64,000 nt of DNA, taken from assembly GCA_034509755.1 (NCBI GenBank), contig CM067539.1, forward strand, positions 28,770,001 to 28,834,000. The letters are read 5' to 3'. Positions 11,462 through 23,470 of the stretch are shown here, piece by piece. Position 1 is the stretch's first letter, and every line of letters begins with the position of its first letter. The translations under genes and the position numbers were made by a program. The notes under the pieces were generated by a model. It did not search any database, was not told where the DNA came from, and was given only the letters and a program-made list of their open reading frames with translations. The stretch is from Anisodus tanguticus (lineage: Eukaryota; Streptophyta; Magnoliopsida; Solanales; Solanaceae).

Positions 11462-14400
11462 TAGGGTTGTCCAGTGTGTCGGGTCGGTCCGATCCGACCC
11501 GATCTCCCATAAAAACAATTATCATTGTCGGGGTTCGAATTCGGGAGGGGGCCTGGGATCTCCCGCCCATCACGATCCCGACCCGTCCCAACCCCATCCC
11601 GTCCCGCCAACCCCCCCTTCCCCTTTGCAAAAATAATCGTTACAACAACTGATAAATTTCAATTTTGGCCGTTGTCCAACGGCTATAACGAGCATTTTTG
11701 CCCCCCAACCCATAAACCCCCCTTTACCCCCTTAATATTTATTTTTAACCCCTAAATTAATATATTTATACTTTAACCATATTTCTCAACTATAAATACC
11801 TCATTTTCCTCACAAATCTTCCTACCATCTCTCTAATATATATATATCTACAAGTCTACATTCCACACTAAATATTATATTTTATTTGCTAATTTCTATC
11901 AAAGTTTAAAAATTGGGAGTGAAGTTGGCAACTAGCTTGAGGATCATCCATCGAGCAAAGTTTCAATTTTCAATCTCGATTGCACGTCGACGTTACGTCA
12001 ACGTTTGGTACATTCGTTCCTTCTTTAAATTATTATTGTTACTTAATTTTAATTATCGCACTTAATTTTATTTACTTTAATTATTTATTTGCATAATTAT
12101 AATGAAATGATTTGGAAGTATGATTAAGGGTAAGGGTGCTTCTTCTAGTAGGAGTAACAATGGTAAGGGTACTTCTTCTAGTAATCATATTCCTAGTGCC
12201 GATGATTTAATTGATTTCACTCATATAGATGAAACTGCGTTTTTAATGATATATCATTAGATGATGAGGTAGATGAACAGGACTTTAATTTAGATGATAA
12301 TCTAGATGACACACCCACTAATATACCTCAACCTTAGCCTCAGACTGAGTCTCAGCCTCAAACTGAAACTGGAATGCCTCATATTCCCTCTAGTATGAGT
12401 CGATGCCCCACAAAATGAAAATTAAAATCAGCTGTATGAGATTTTTTTGATAGGGACCAAGAGAATCAACTAGCTAGATGTAAAATTTATAGAAAAGTTT
12501 ATAAATTTAAAATCGAAGAAGGTCAAGGTGAGACGGGAGGTTTATTGAGACATGTACAAGGCGATCACACAGCTAGGTGGAATCAATACCAGGCTAAAAA
12601 ATTGGGTGTGTCAATGCCATCTGAGTCGGGACAAGGTTCACATAGTGTCCCCGACTAAGTACAAGGTCAAATTAACCCAGTGACGGGAGGAATTTTTGGT
12701 CCTAAATATGATGAAAACAAAGATAGGAAAAATATGGCAAAATTAGTTGCGGTGGAGGGTTTTCTTTTTCATTTCCTTCCTCTCCTGATTTTATTCATTA
12801 CATTCGAGAAACATATAATCATGCTTTTAATTATTTTCCTAGATCGACTGTTAGAAGGGATGTTTTTAAATTTGCAAGTGAATATCAACAATATTTACGT
12901 TATGCATTGTATCATTTTAATGGAAAATTGGCTATCACTTCTGACATAGGTCGTAGTACTAACGGTAATGATTATTTAACGGTAACATATCATTGGATAG
13001 ATTAAAATTAATCTATGCAAAAACGTATTTTAGCATATAGATATATTGATGATAGGCACACTGAAAGTTTTATTGCATAAAATATTAGTGAACTTTGTGA
13101 TTATTATGGAATAATTGATAAAATTATGACTATTATATTAGATAATGCTACTTCTAATGATTATGATATAAGACTTATAAAAGTTCGATTAACTCCATGT
13201 TTTCCTAATCATTTTCATATAAGATGTGTGTGCCATATTTATAACTTAATTGTAAAAGATGGCCTAAAACTTTTTGAAAGCATTCTTGATAAAATACAAT
13301 TTGCTATAAATTTTATTTTTAAAGGTAATAAAATACAAAGACGCAAAAAGTATAAAAAACTTGTCATGATTGTGGATTATCTTATAGAAAAATTCCGGAA
13401 GAAGTTTCGACTATGTGGAATTCTCTGTATGAGCAACTACTTGTTGCTTACGATTATAGACAACATATAGCTTTATTATTTAACGTCCATAATAAAAATT
13501 CAAGGGATATGCTTGTAGATAATGATTGAGAATTTTTTTTAGAACTTAATGAATTTCTAGAGAAATTTTTTCAAGCTACTAAAGAATTTTCCGGTATTTA
13601 TTATCTTACTATTTCAAATATGTTATTTTATATAGCTCTAATATTTTTGTTACTTAATGAATATATGGAAAACCCATCTTACACTCCATCTATTAAAAAA
13701 ATATTTATAAAATTAAAAAAATATTTTTTTCCTATTCCCACTATTTATATTATTGGTGTTGTATTAAATCTGACTATTAAAGTAGACAGTTGTAAAATAC
13801 TTGCAGAAACAATTTATGATTGTATAGAAGTACTTCCAACAGACCCAACTGAAAAACCAATTCACAAACCAACTAAATAAGAAGTTACGTCTATCATAAA
13901 CACTGAATGCAAACAAGTATATATGTATTACCAACAACAAAGTGCAAATAATCAATCGGCTTTTGTACCATCTTCTACTACTTCGTTGCAACCTTATAAA
14001 AAACATGCGATTTCTGCTGCTAGTATTCAAGGCCTTAGAAATAAAATGTTTAGTGGTTCAACTTCTTCACAAGTTAGCGAATTTGATGTTTATGTTTTGC
14101 AGGGTGTTGTACCGTACGAATTAATTGTCAATGATGAAGGACATGAAGACTTGCTGAAATACTGGAGGCAGAATGAGAATACATTTCTGACATTAGCAAA
14201 GATGGTCCGAGATGTGTTGAACATTCAAGCGTCATCAACAACGTCTGAAAGCGTTTTTTCTGCTGGAAAATTTCAAATAGGAGAGCGCAGACATTCATTG
14301 GCGGGAGACACATTGGAGATTACAGTTCTATTCAGAGATTGGATTCGAGCAAAGCGTAGAAGGTGCGGTCAACCGGAGATCAACGAAGAAGAAGACTACA

Positions 14401-14895
14401 ACTACAACGAAATCTTGTCCGAGGGAACAAGAAGCGACGTCGAACAATTTGACCAAAAATTCCAATTCTAACCGAAGATCCTCAAGACATTGTGAGGAAA
14501 TTAGAAAAAGTATGGTTAACTAGTAATTTTTTTTAATTACAATTTTACTATATGATTTGCAACTTTTGAACAACACCACAAAGTTGCAATTTTGAAATTA
14601 TATACAAAAAATTATATTTCTATTAAATAATATAAGAGACACATTTACACTATCTTGTTCAATTATTGAAGTGTTTTTATATCTTATTTTTTAAAATTAA
14701 GTGGCAAAAAAAAATCCAAATCTCGATCCCGACCCGTCCCCCCAAATTCCGGCCCCTCTTCCGGCGGTATGTGGGATGGGACGGGACCTCTTCCCGTCCC
14801 GCCTATCCCAGCTCGCCTGGCCCGCGTCCTGACCCTCCCCCGTCTAGCCGGGTCCAATCCTGCCGGGACCCGCCCCGACCCGTTGGACAGCCCTA
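11462..14895 (+). mobile_element. hAT DNA transposon (3.4 kb), defective
   Basis: The left end reads TAGGGTTGTCCAGTGTGTCG and the right end, reverse-complemented, TAGGGCTGTCCAACGGGTCG. They are flanked by an 8 bp duplication with one mismatch, TTTGAGCC (11454-11461) and GTTGAGCC (14896-14903), which is typical of hAT. Both subterminal regions are strikingly GC-rich and full of GGGACGGGA/CCGACCC-type repeats, while the interior is AT-rich. A broken transposase lies inside at 12121-14471. It sits within a minus-strand LTR. Confidence 0.88.
12121..14471 (+). pseudogene. hAT transposase remnant
   Basis: The reading begins near 12121 with a Ser/Gly/Asn-rich leader. A BED-type zinc-finger region follows around 12440-12600 (DFFDRDQENQLARCKIYRK, then LLRHVQGDH), in which one zinc-binding Cys is replaced by Tyr. 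Next come FGPKYDENKDRKNMAKLV near 12705, the catalytic-core segment DNATSNDYD with CVCHIYNLIVKDGL near 13140-13265, and finally the C-terminal hAT dimerisation domain at about 14145-14360 (LLKYWRQNENTFLTLAKMV, TTSESVFSAGK, LFRDWIRAKRR). Several stops and frameshifts separate these blocks, so it is inactive. The last block is an open frame of 182 residues from 13923 and is the least damaged. Confidence 0.82.
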
Positions 14896-14917
14896 GTTGA
14901 GCCCAAAAATTTCAACA

Positions 14918-15070
14918 TCCCCTCAAATTTGGGGGTGAAATAACACCCAACTTCTGCAAAATAACATGATGACCAGCGCCAGACAAGGCTTTATTAATCA
15001 CATCTGCAAGCTGGGAAATGAAACAATTGTATAAGCCCATCCTGAAGTTTAGTCCTGACAAAATGTATTT
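14918..15070 (-). pseudogene. C-terminal end of a Copia RNase H frame (Copia-3)
   Basis: On the minus strand the frame reads QLADVINKALSGAGHHVILQ KLGV and stops just before the purine tract GAGGGGA and the LTR start at 14917. The L-A-D-x-x-x-K-x-L-S-G-x-x-H pattern marks the end of Copia polyproteins. The upstream part, around FRMGLYNC, is frameshifted, and I find no other part of this element to the right. Confidence 0.65.
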
Positions 15071-15449
15071 TAAGATTTCTCCTACCACCAAAGATAAGCT
15101 TTTAGACCGTTTAGAGTTAAATTCTACTCTCAAATAAGATTTTATCTTGAAATCATTGTTTTTCATCAAGATGTTAAGAACGACGTCTTCTTCTCCGAAG
15201 CTGGGGCTTCTCAATCAAAGTACATTCTACAGCCTACTTTCTATTACGGTTCTCAGATGAGACCATTGATGGTATTCATTGTTGGGAGTTTTGCTCTATG
15301 GTACTTTATAAAGCAGTACGGGAAGTATTTAACTATTACAAGTATTCGAAAGGATAAACAAAGATTCAATAATTCAACATGGAATCTGAAAATTACAATA
15401 GTTACACAAGTAAAAACTGGAAATTCCAGTTTTATAGAAGACGGAAAAA
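15071..15449. other. Unassigned sequence between LTR remnants
   Basis: A short minus-strand frame (to 15214) and a plus-strand frame (15257-15454) have no recognisable motifs. Probably deletion-scrambled retrotransposon DNA; nothing more can be supported. Confidence 0.3.
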
Positions 15450-16452
15450 TATAAATTGTTTTTGCTGAGTCGAGTGTAGCACTCTGTCCTTAAGACAATA
15501 TTGCCCCGTATGTATCCTTTATACGTCCTGGACAATTTGTCTCCCAAGATAAAACAGCAATGGAACCCTTGAGCAAAGGAAACTCAAGAGCTACCGTGAA
15601 GAATATTGAGTAACGAAATGATGCTTGGAAGTTGTAGGAAGAAGAAATTTCTGCTTGTGTATTTTCGTGTGTTGCCTCTCTTTTTTCGTTAGCTTCTTGT
15701 TAGTCTTCAACAATGGTGTAATGGGGTGTTTATATAGGAGAGGGAGGGGTCACATTTCTTGCTGAAAAGCGCCTCCATAATAGCCAAATAATGGCCATTA
15801 TGGAGATAGTAAAGTCACCAACATAAATGGGAGAAAGACCAACTGTTTTGGCCATTATAGGAAGTTTGGCTGAATTGAGTGCTTGGCATTTCTGTTTTTG
15901 ACCGTCGAAATTCTGATTTTCTGGAAACTTCAGGGACCAAACTGTACATCTTGAAACTTCAGGGACCAAACCGCACATCCGAAAGAATTCGGTCCAAATC
16001 GTATATCTGAAACTTCGGGATCAAACTGTACTTCTGGCAAAGTTTTCTGGCCCAAAAAGATAATATCATAAGACCCAGCCCACAGCCCGTGGCCCGTGAA
16101 CCCGAGAACTCGGAACCGGACCGGACCGGACCGGACGGGCGGGCGGCGGCGGCGCGCGTGTGGTCTTTCCTCGAACCGAAGCACATCTAGGTCCTCCCTC
16201 CTTTAAACACATGAGATACCCCTTGGGGTCCCAAACCCCAATCCAATTTCGAATCTTATATACACAACAATTCTTTCTTCCTCTACCGATGAGGGAGAAT
16301 TACACACAATACCACACTTTCCATGCTTCAAACACCTTACTTCGTGAACCAATATCTCTTTCATTTCTCAATGAAATTTGACGATTCTTGGCCCTACGGT
16401 TATCTACGTACTTAGTAGATCATGCATGTGTGAAGAACCGGATTCTCCAACA
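15450..16452 (-). mobile_element. LTR-like sequence, minus orientation
   Basis: On the minus strand the segment starts with TGTTGGAGAATCCGGTTC at 16452. It contains a TATA box (CTATATAAACACCCC near 15730) followed by a leader that reads like LTR R/U5 (...GACAGAGTGCTACACTCG near 15485). Between 15925 and 16035 the unit GAAACTTCAGGGACCAAACT occurs three times in diverged tandem form, and 16095-16160 is very GC-rich with CCGGA repeats. No paired LTR or polyprotein is attached, so it may be a solo or truncated LTR. The left end is uncertain. Confidence 0.4.
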
Positions 16453-16595
16453 TACGTTACACTAGTGTTTAAGCCGTTAAAGTTGGTCGGTCGCAACTCC
16501 CGCCAAAGGCAAATTTCCAACATTCATTCATAAAAATTATCACGAAAAATCTAGAATAACTTTGAAGGCTGAAAGAGAAAATAAACAAAAGGTGT

Positions 16596-17151
16596 TTGGA
16601 TTGGTTTATTTTAAGTGTTTTTAAAAATGTTAAGTTTTTTTTTACTTTTTGAGTTGTTTAGGTGATATATTAAGCACTTACTTTTAGGTTAATAATGTAC
16701 TTCCTCCGTCTAAGTTTTACTTGTCACATATTGACTTTACACGTTTATTAAAAAGTCAAAAATAGAATAAAAAATTTATCATATTACCCCTAATTATTAT
16801 TAATTACCTAATGATTGAAATCAATTAAAGCTTACAAAAAAAAATGTGCAACCAACTAATTATGTAATGGGTTCCAAACAATTCATACATTCCCCATAAA
16901 AAAGTAGTGTTAGAAAAAAAATTAAAAGCTTTGACTTATTAGTTACTAAGGGTAAAATAGAAAAAAATGATAAATTATCTCTTGATTTTGTAAAGTGGAC
17001 AAATAAAATTGGACATTTATTTGTAGTATAGTGGACAAGTAAATCTGGACGGAGGGAGTACAAAAATAAGTCAAAAGTTAAAAGGAATAGAATCAACTAA
17101 TAACTTTTAATTTTTAACTTATAAGCCATTTTTAAAAAGCGAATCAACACC
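16596..17151. mobile_element. MITE with GGTGTTTGGATT-type ends, interrupted by a Stowaway-like MITE
   Basis: The left end GGTGTTTGGATTGG and the right end CGAATCAACACCCCC form imperfect inverted termini. Subterminal AAGTGTTTTTAAAAA and TTTTTAAAAAGCG are also complementary. A second element at 16700-17058 splits it. The two MITE types together explain this stretch. Confidence 0.45.
16700..17058. mobile_element. Stowaway-like MITE
   Basis: Ends CTTCCTCCGTCTAAGTTTTA and GGACAAGTAAATCTGGACGG-AGGGAG are inverted repeats of the CTCCCTCCGT class, flanked by TA on both sides. The length is 359 bp. It has no coding capacity and is mobilised in trans by mariner-type transposases, from family knowledge. 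Confidence 0.75.
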
Positions 17152-17429
17152 CCCTCTAAAACTAGTCGAACAGAACAATGTATTTTTTTTGGAACAATGT
17201 TGTGATTAAGAAGTCACAAATTAAATCGTCCAATTAAATTTCTTCTTCCACAAAAAACAAAAAAGAGAGAAAGGAGAGAGTTTATAAAAATATGAATGAC
17301 TCTTTTCGGCATAAGTATTAGAGGGTGGTAGAAGACACTGAACTTGTAATAAAAAAGAATGCAGCAAGTGTAGCATGAGTACACAACGAACCCCCGTAGA
17401 CATTATCGATAGACAACAACGAAAGATAC

Positions 17430-18790
17430 GCAAAAAGAGATAAATATCAAATTGACACCAAATAGTCTTATATTAAAAGTTCAATAGCCCAATTACGGTT
17501 ACATTAATCATGAGATGGTTCACAAAATCAACATGTCACCTTGTTCATATAAGACTTCATTTACATATGATTTAACTAGTTCAATAGAGTTTAATTGAGA
17601 AACTATACACATTTGAACCATCAATTGAATAATATATCAAAAGCCCCAAATTTGAAAATCCTAGAATTTCCCCCCAATTGGAATAGGTTTCTACACTCAA
17701 ACTAAGGCTTACAACATGATTATCTAGCAATATCCATCACTAATTTATAATAATATAAGTAATTTAATCCATAAAACATCCATTAATCAATAATTTAAAT
17801 CTCTTAAACTCATAAGAAATTACAACTCATCTTTTCCCAACTTATAAACATACTAAACCCCATTAAAGGACTTAGAACATGAAACCAAATCATAAAGGTT
17901 ATAAATCTTTACCTCAATGTTGAGTTCACTCTTAGACCTCTGAAATATATTCTTTAGTGGCTCTAGGTTTGAGATATACTATTTTGGGAAAAGAAACCTG
18001 ACCTAGAAATTATATAGGACACATGATAGAGTGATTCTGCCACAGCAAAATCAACTCTGTTGGCGCGGATCCACTACAACAAATAATAACATCGTTAAGG
18101 CGGTGTCACTTGACACCTCGCCTCAGCGTCACGACATACTCGATCCCGTAGAGGCGAATCCGCTCCTACGAAAATCACATCTGCCAAGGCGGAAACTCAT
18201 AACTTTCCCACCCCCGCTTCTGAGAGCCAACCTTCTATCGAGGCGAACCCGCATAAGAGGATAGAGGTGCCGCCGAGGCGGACATCATACACCAGAATAT
18301 GAAAAACAACCTCAAACTCCCATTAAACACCCGAAACACTCCCGAGACCCCCGACACAAATCAGACATGCTCGTCTAAGGAAAATAGTGCTACAAACTCA
18401 CTCGTATCCTCGAATTTTCCATTTAACCAGCTAAGGCATATTTTTCTAAAGAATCATCCGGGAGAACCAAATATCCAAATTTCACAAATAAGGCCATAAA
18501 ATACATTTAATTGCCTCGGAAAGTGAACAAATGACTTGACTGAGTCAAAAATGACCCTCCGGCTACTACCGGAAGTGACGAAACCTGGAAATGAATCCAT
18601 CTAGTCATAAGTCAACTTTGAGTCAAACTATCCAACTCTAAGTTTCTAGTTTTTCCAAAAGTCATGTAAATGGACCTTGGGATCCGTGTCATTCATCTCC
18701 GCTCATCACAAACCCCACATAAAATCTACGAAAAAGGTAAAACAAGCAAATAATGGTCTTTAGCTACAAACGGCGAAACGGGTCGTTACA
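17430..18790 (-). mobile_element. Possible Gypsy-type LTR fragment, minus orientation
   Basis: The right end, read on the minus strand, starts TGTAACGACCCGTTTCGCC, a beginning I associate with Solanaceae Gypsy LTRs. The segment includes a GC-richer block at 18050-18290 with several GGCGG/CGAGGCG units, unlike its neighbours. The left end is arbitrary, and no paired copy or polyprotein is present. From 17152 to 17430 I see nothing recognisable. Confidence 0.3.
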
Positions 18791-19363
18791 ACCTAGTTCT
18801 TTTTCTTTCCTTTCTTCTTTCTCCTCCAGCTGTTTCTTCACCTTCTACTCCTCCTTTTCTCCGTCTGAGATACCTACCTTTCTTGAGTCACCATGATTTA
18901 CCTCCTTCACAGACCTGTCGGACCGGGGTGTGGGGGCTCCTGGGGTGGGAGATTCCACCTTTTGGAGCAGAGATACCTACCTTTCTTGGTTAGGAATAAT
19001 GCTCTTTTTCTTTCTTTTTTTCTTTAAAGAATTTAGTAAAGGGTGAGGTAGTTTTCATTAATTCTGTTAATAACAAATAAAAATGTACGTTAGGTATAAA
19101 TTTCTAAAACCTTTTCTAATTTATTCTCTCTAGTGTGAGGTATCACAATTGCCTAAAATCTCATTTTTTACACTTAAACATTAAAAGTATTTTATGTTTA
19201 TTATCTTAGGTAATCACTTTTGAAAGTGAATCGAACTATAAATTATTTTTATTTGAATTAATTTAGAATTAAATATGGTGGTAGCCAACTTTTCTATGGT
19301 TTAATAAGTTTAAGGATATTTCAGTTATTTTAACATAAAAAAGTTCTTACAAATTCTTGTTTA
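18791..19363. other. Unassigned AT-rich and pyrimidine-rich DNA
   Basis: A CT-rich start (18797-18870), then a G-rich stretch with the phrase GAGATACCTACCTTTCTTG repeated at 18867 and 18969, then AT-rich DNA. No frame of note and no terminal repeats. Confidence 0.3.
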
Positions 19364-19368
19364 CCAAA

Positions 19369-19738
19369 TGAAAGAAATAATCCCCCTGATTATTTTCATT
19401 GATTGCAAAGGTATATATACAAGTTACCAAAATAGGGGAATCATATTCCTATTCTATTCCTAAAATCTTATTCTACCATAATTCTAACTATACAATTATG
19501 GTAAGTGTATAATCCTAATTTAGGTAACAAATACACTACAATATACATCAAATATATATATCATATATACAAGATTACATAATTGTAATCTGCCCGAGAT
19601 GGGCTCACTGTTGGACTCTGCCGAGATGGGTTGAAGCCCACTATCACTACCTTGCTGAAGCCCACTGTTACTGCCTTTGTCCGTGATACACTTCTGTATA
19701 TTGGGTGTATATCACGGGTATATTGCTCTTGTTTAACA
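19369..19738 (-). repeat. Copia-2 3' LTR
   Basis: 370 bp bounded by TG and CA. The polyprotein stop codon (TAA at 19735-19733) lies inside the first bases of the LTR. Confidence 0.75.
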
Positions 19739-22315
19739 CACACCCGCAGTCATAGCGGGCGGTCTTCGAACGCTGAGACTGTCCCTAAAATCTTCAAAGA
19801 GTACCGAGGGAAGACCCTTTGTAAAGATGTCTGCAACTTGATATCTTGACGGGACATGACATACGCGTACCTGACCCTGAGCAACCTTTTCTCGAACAAA
19901 GTGAATGTCCATCTCAATATTCTTAGTGCGTTGGTGTTGAACCGGATTACCTGAAAGGTAGATGACACTAATATTATCGCAATAGACCAAGGTTGCCTTC
20001 TGAATGGGACAATGAAGCTCCAACAACAAATTACGCAACCAACATGATTCGGAGACCACATTAGCTACCCCTCGATATTCAGCCTCGGCACTTGAGCGGG
20101 ATAGAGTCGCCTGACGCTTCGCAGACCAAGAGACCAAGTTGTTGCCAAGGAACATACAATAGCCAAACGTAGACCGTCTGGTGTCTGGACAACCACCCCA
20201 ATCGGCATCTGTGTATGAGACAAGTGTGGATGTAGATGACGGATACAAATGCAAACCATAGTCCGGTGTACCCTGAATATACCGAATGATGCGTTTGATT
20301 GCATTTATGTGCTCAACTCTGGGATCATGCATGAATAAACACACCTGCTGAACAACATATGTAATATCCGGTCTGGTAAAGGTCAGATACTGAAGGGCCC
20401 CTGCAAGACTGCGATAGCGGGTCGGATTTTCGTAAAGGACGTCGGCCACGACACCAAGCTTGGGCTTAGCATCAACCGGAGTGGAAGTGGACTTACAGGA
20501 TGACATCTCAGCCCTCTCGATGATCTCGGCTGCATACTTCCTTTGAGACAAAAACAAACCACCTAAATGATGCTTGACGGCAATCCCCAAAAAGTAACTC
20601 AAGGGCCCCAAGTCTTTCATAGCAAACTCAGAACTGAGCATGGCCATGATAGACCGGCGTAGGGCATCGGAAGAGGCAGTCAAAATGATATCATCCACAT
20701 ACAACAGAATGTAGGCAAGGATGAACCACGACGGTAGATGAACAAGGAATTATCTGACCTGCTATGAGTGAACCCAATAGTCGAAACAAAGTCAGCAAAC
20801 CTCGTATACCAGGCCCGTGGAGACTGCTTAAGCTCATATAAGGACTTCTTCAACAAACAGACATGATGAGGACGGTTGGGATCCCTGAAACCCAACGGCT
20901 TATGCATATAGACTGATTCCTTGAGATCATCATGTAGGAAAGCATTCTTGACATCCAACTGATGAATAGGCCAAGTCTTTGAAAGAGCCAAGCTAAGCAC
21001 AGTGCGAATAGTAGCCGGCTTGACTACCGGGCTAAACGTTTCCCCACAATCTATCCCAACATGATGAGTCTTACCATCACCCACCAGCCGCGCCTTATGT
21101 CGAGCAAATGACTTATCCGAATTCTCTTTATGAGCAAAAATCCACATAGACCTGATAACATTAATATCAGATGGACGGGGCACCAACTCCCACGTCTTAT
21201 TATCAATAAGAGCATTATATTCATCAGTCATAGCAATTTTCCAATTAGGGTCATTTAAGGCTGACACAAGATTACGGGGCAAGGGGGATTTAGAGACATC
21301 AGAATGTAAATTAAAATGTCTTTTAGGTGTAAAAATACCCCGCTGACTACTAGTGACCGATCTATGACTCGAGGAAGAATTGAGTGAATTTTGGAAATTT
21401 GTTGGGCTCGAGACGGACTGGCCAGCGGCAGTGGGCCTGCTGGCCCAAATCGGTAACTGGAGCGCCCACCGGGCCGGTTCCGAGTGGGGCCGGACCGGCC
21501 CAATTGCTTGGGACGATCCAATGAATCGGAACGTGGGACGGTACAGTGGGGCCAGCGGGCAGTGGGCCCGCTGGAGAGTTTTGGGTGCGGGAGATGTCCA
21601 AAAAATGCCGAATAATATACGGGGATATTTGGTCATCCAAAAAATTATACGACCTAGTCTCGGGAGTATGAACTTTCGTAAAAGGAAATTGGGTTTCATA
21701 AAAAATGACATGGCGATTAATTATGATTTTATTGGAGGATAAATCAAAGCATTTATAACCACGGTGATTAGACGGATAACCCAAAAATACACACGGAGTA
21801 GACCGAGCCTGAAGTTTGTTAATTGTGGTGGATGGGAATAACGGATAACACAAACACCCAAAAACCTGAAGATGAGAATAAGAAGGGTTCTTATTATATA
21901 GGATTTGGAGGGGGGAAGAATATGTCAGACCTTTGGACAGAATTATGTTAAGGAGATATGTTGCCATTTGCAGAGCATGATGCCAAAATATGGGGGTACG
22001 GAAGCATGAAGTAAGAGAGTGCGGACAATGTTGTTTATGGAACGAATTTTGCGGTCGGCTTTCCCATTTTGAGAAGATGTATGAGGGCACGAAAAATGAA
22101 AATTGATCCCATTATTATCACAGAACTCCCGAAACACCCTATTACCATACTATTTCCCATTATCACATTGAATATTTTTTATTTCTCTTTCGAATTGTGT
22201 TCTAATAAATGCTCTAAATTGTATGAAGACAGAAAACACTTGAGATTTATTGGCAATTGGAAACGTCCATAAAAAATTAGAATAATCATCCAAAACAGAA
22301 CATAATTTCGATGAC
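19733..22315 (-). pseudogene. Copia-2 integrase-RT-RNase H remnant
   Basis: Integrase is readable from LDDYSNFLWTF near 22285 through HTSSQNGKAD and the GYPSNHRGYKCFDL block near 21780. A proline-rich linker follows at 21650-21400. The reverse transcriptase frame (20680-21711) carries LVSALNDPNWK, ETFSPVVKPATIR and LDVKNAFLHD. A single-base deletion near 20715 shifts the frame just before the YVDD box, and the reading continues from 20704 as YVDDIILTASSDALRRS. RNase H is complete to the end (TDADWGGCPDTRR, SSAEAEYRGVAN, DIFTKGLP). Apart from two or three frameshifts the pol half is well preserved, better than Copia-1, but without a promoter LTR or gag it is dead. Confidence 0.88.
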
Positions 22316-22383
22316 CTCTTGTTTAACACCAAACACATCAATAACTTTTTTCAGTTTCAACACTTTTATCAAAACACATAAGT

Positions 22384-22990
22384 TCTTATTTATAAAACTA
22401 GATTCATCACTTAAAAAGTGTTTTTAAGCACTTGCACTTAAAAGCAACTTTTTTAAGCTAATCCAAACGGGCTCTTAGTAGGTGTTTCCACATAAAAATG
22501 TGATCTTTGAAAAAAAATTGAAAAATATTAAAAAGAAAAATAGTATTTTGAAGTTCAAGTTGTGTTTGAACATATATTTAATTTGAAAATAAATAAATAA
22601 AAGTTTTGTCAGTGGATAAAAAATTCATTTTAAAAACTGTACAAATCTACTTTTTTAAACTTCAAACTCGTCTTAAAAAAAATCAAAAACTACGTCTAAA
22701 GAATAAAACATTGTTTTGAAAATTTATTTTTTAAAATAAGAAAAACAAATTATGTTTAAACGGCCTAAAAGCTTGTTTGGATGAGCTTATAACTTATAAT
22801 TTATAAGTCAAAACAGCTTATAGCTTTTGGTTTATATTTGTTATTTCGACTTAAAAATAAGTATTTAAAAGCACTTTTTATCTTAACCAAACACTATAAA
22901 AGTGCTTACAAGCCATTTTGACTTAAAAACACCTAAAGCAAGCCAAAAAAATAGGCTCTAAGTATATCGGTATTTGAAAATATTTCTTCG
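22384..22990. repeat. Fold-back MITE fragments
   Basis: Two stretches have self-complementary ends of the GCTTGTTTGGATGAGC/AAGC class: 22384-22485 (AAGTGTTTTTAAGCACTTG to AAGCTAATCCAAACGGGC) and 22769-22960 (AAAAGCTTGTTTGGATGAGC to CACCTAAAGCAAGCC), with inner matches such as CTTATAAC/AAGTGCTTACAAG. Size and ends fit hAT-type MITEs. The DNA between them is AT-rich and featureless. Confidence 0.45.
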
Positions 22991-23470
22991 CCATATTTGT
23001 AAATGTATACTAGGAAGAATAAGGTGGTAGGACACCAAAAGTTTTTTTCTTAGTGGTAGGGCCCTCATTTTCTTTTTTCATTTATTTTTGCTCTAGAAAT
23101 TACTAATGATAGGATTGACAAACACATGGGGGTCTCTTTGTATTTTAAAATACTTCGAGGTTAAGTTTTAAACTTTTCAAAAAAAATCCTTTCTCATTCT
23201 CTTTCTTCTTTCATGTTCTTATTCTCCGAAAATCATTTTTTTACTCCCAAATTTTCTCATTCATCCATCTTCTATGTGTGTAATTATCGTTGAAAGATAA
23301 ACTTGAAGTATATATACATTTTGCTTGCTGAAAAATGTGAAGAAGGAGTTGGAAGTCATTGACGGTCATTAACAAAGCTTCGAAGCTCTAATTCAAAAAT
23401 ATGGGTTACCGCAAACGAGCTCCATTTTGAGTGACTGGTACCTCAAAAAATTGGAACATAGAGGAGAATT

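Larger units (their letters stand above)
4958..14917 (-). mobile_element. Minus-strand Copia-type LTR interrupted by three later insertions
   Basis: A minus-strand LTR starts at 14917 (TGTTGAAATTTTTGGGCTC), right after a purine tract GAGGGGA and the end of a Copia RNase H reading frame. It appears to end at 4958 with CCCGTTTGTTAACA. Removing the Copia insert (5197-10291), the MITE (10505-11364) and the hAT element (11462-14895), each with one TSD copy, leaves about 0.56 kb, a normal LTR length, with a TATA-like stretch (TATTTATAAATTAATGAG) in its last ~120 bp. The start is well supported. The end is inferred from the TG...CA rule, because the partner LTR was not found. Confidence 0.55.
19369..22328 (-). 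mobile_element. Copia-2: minus-strand Copia element with a large internal deletion
   Basis: The 3' LTR occupies 19369-19738 (TGTTAAACAAGAG...TTTCTTTCA). At the other end the same 13 bases TGTTAAACAAGAG occur at 22328-22316, and then the sequence jumps straight into integrase. The element is flanked on the plus strand by CCAAA at 19364-19368 and at 22329-22333. The outer boundaries are therefore intact, while almost the whole 5' LTR, leader, gag, protease and N-terminal integrase are deleted. The pol region is the same lineage as Copia-1, although the LTRs differ. Confidence 0.85.
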
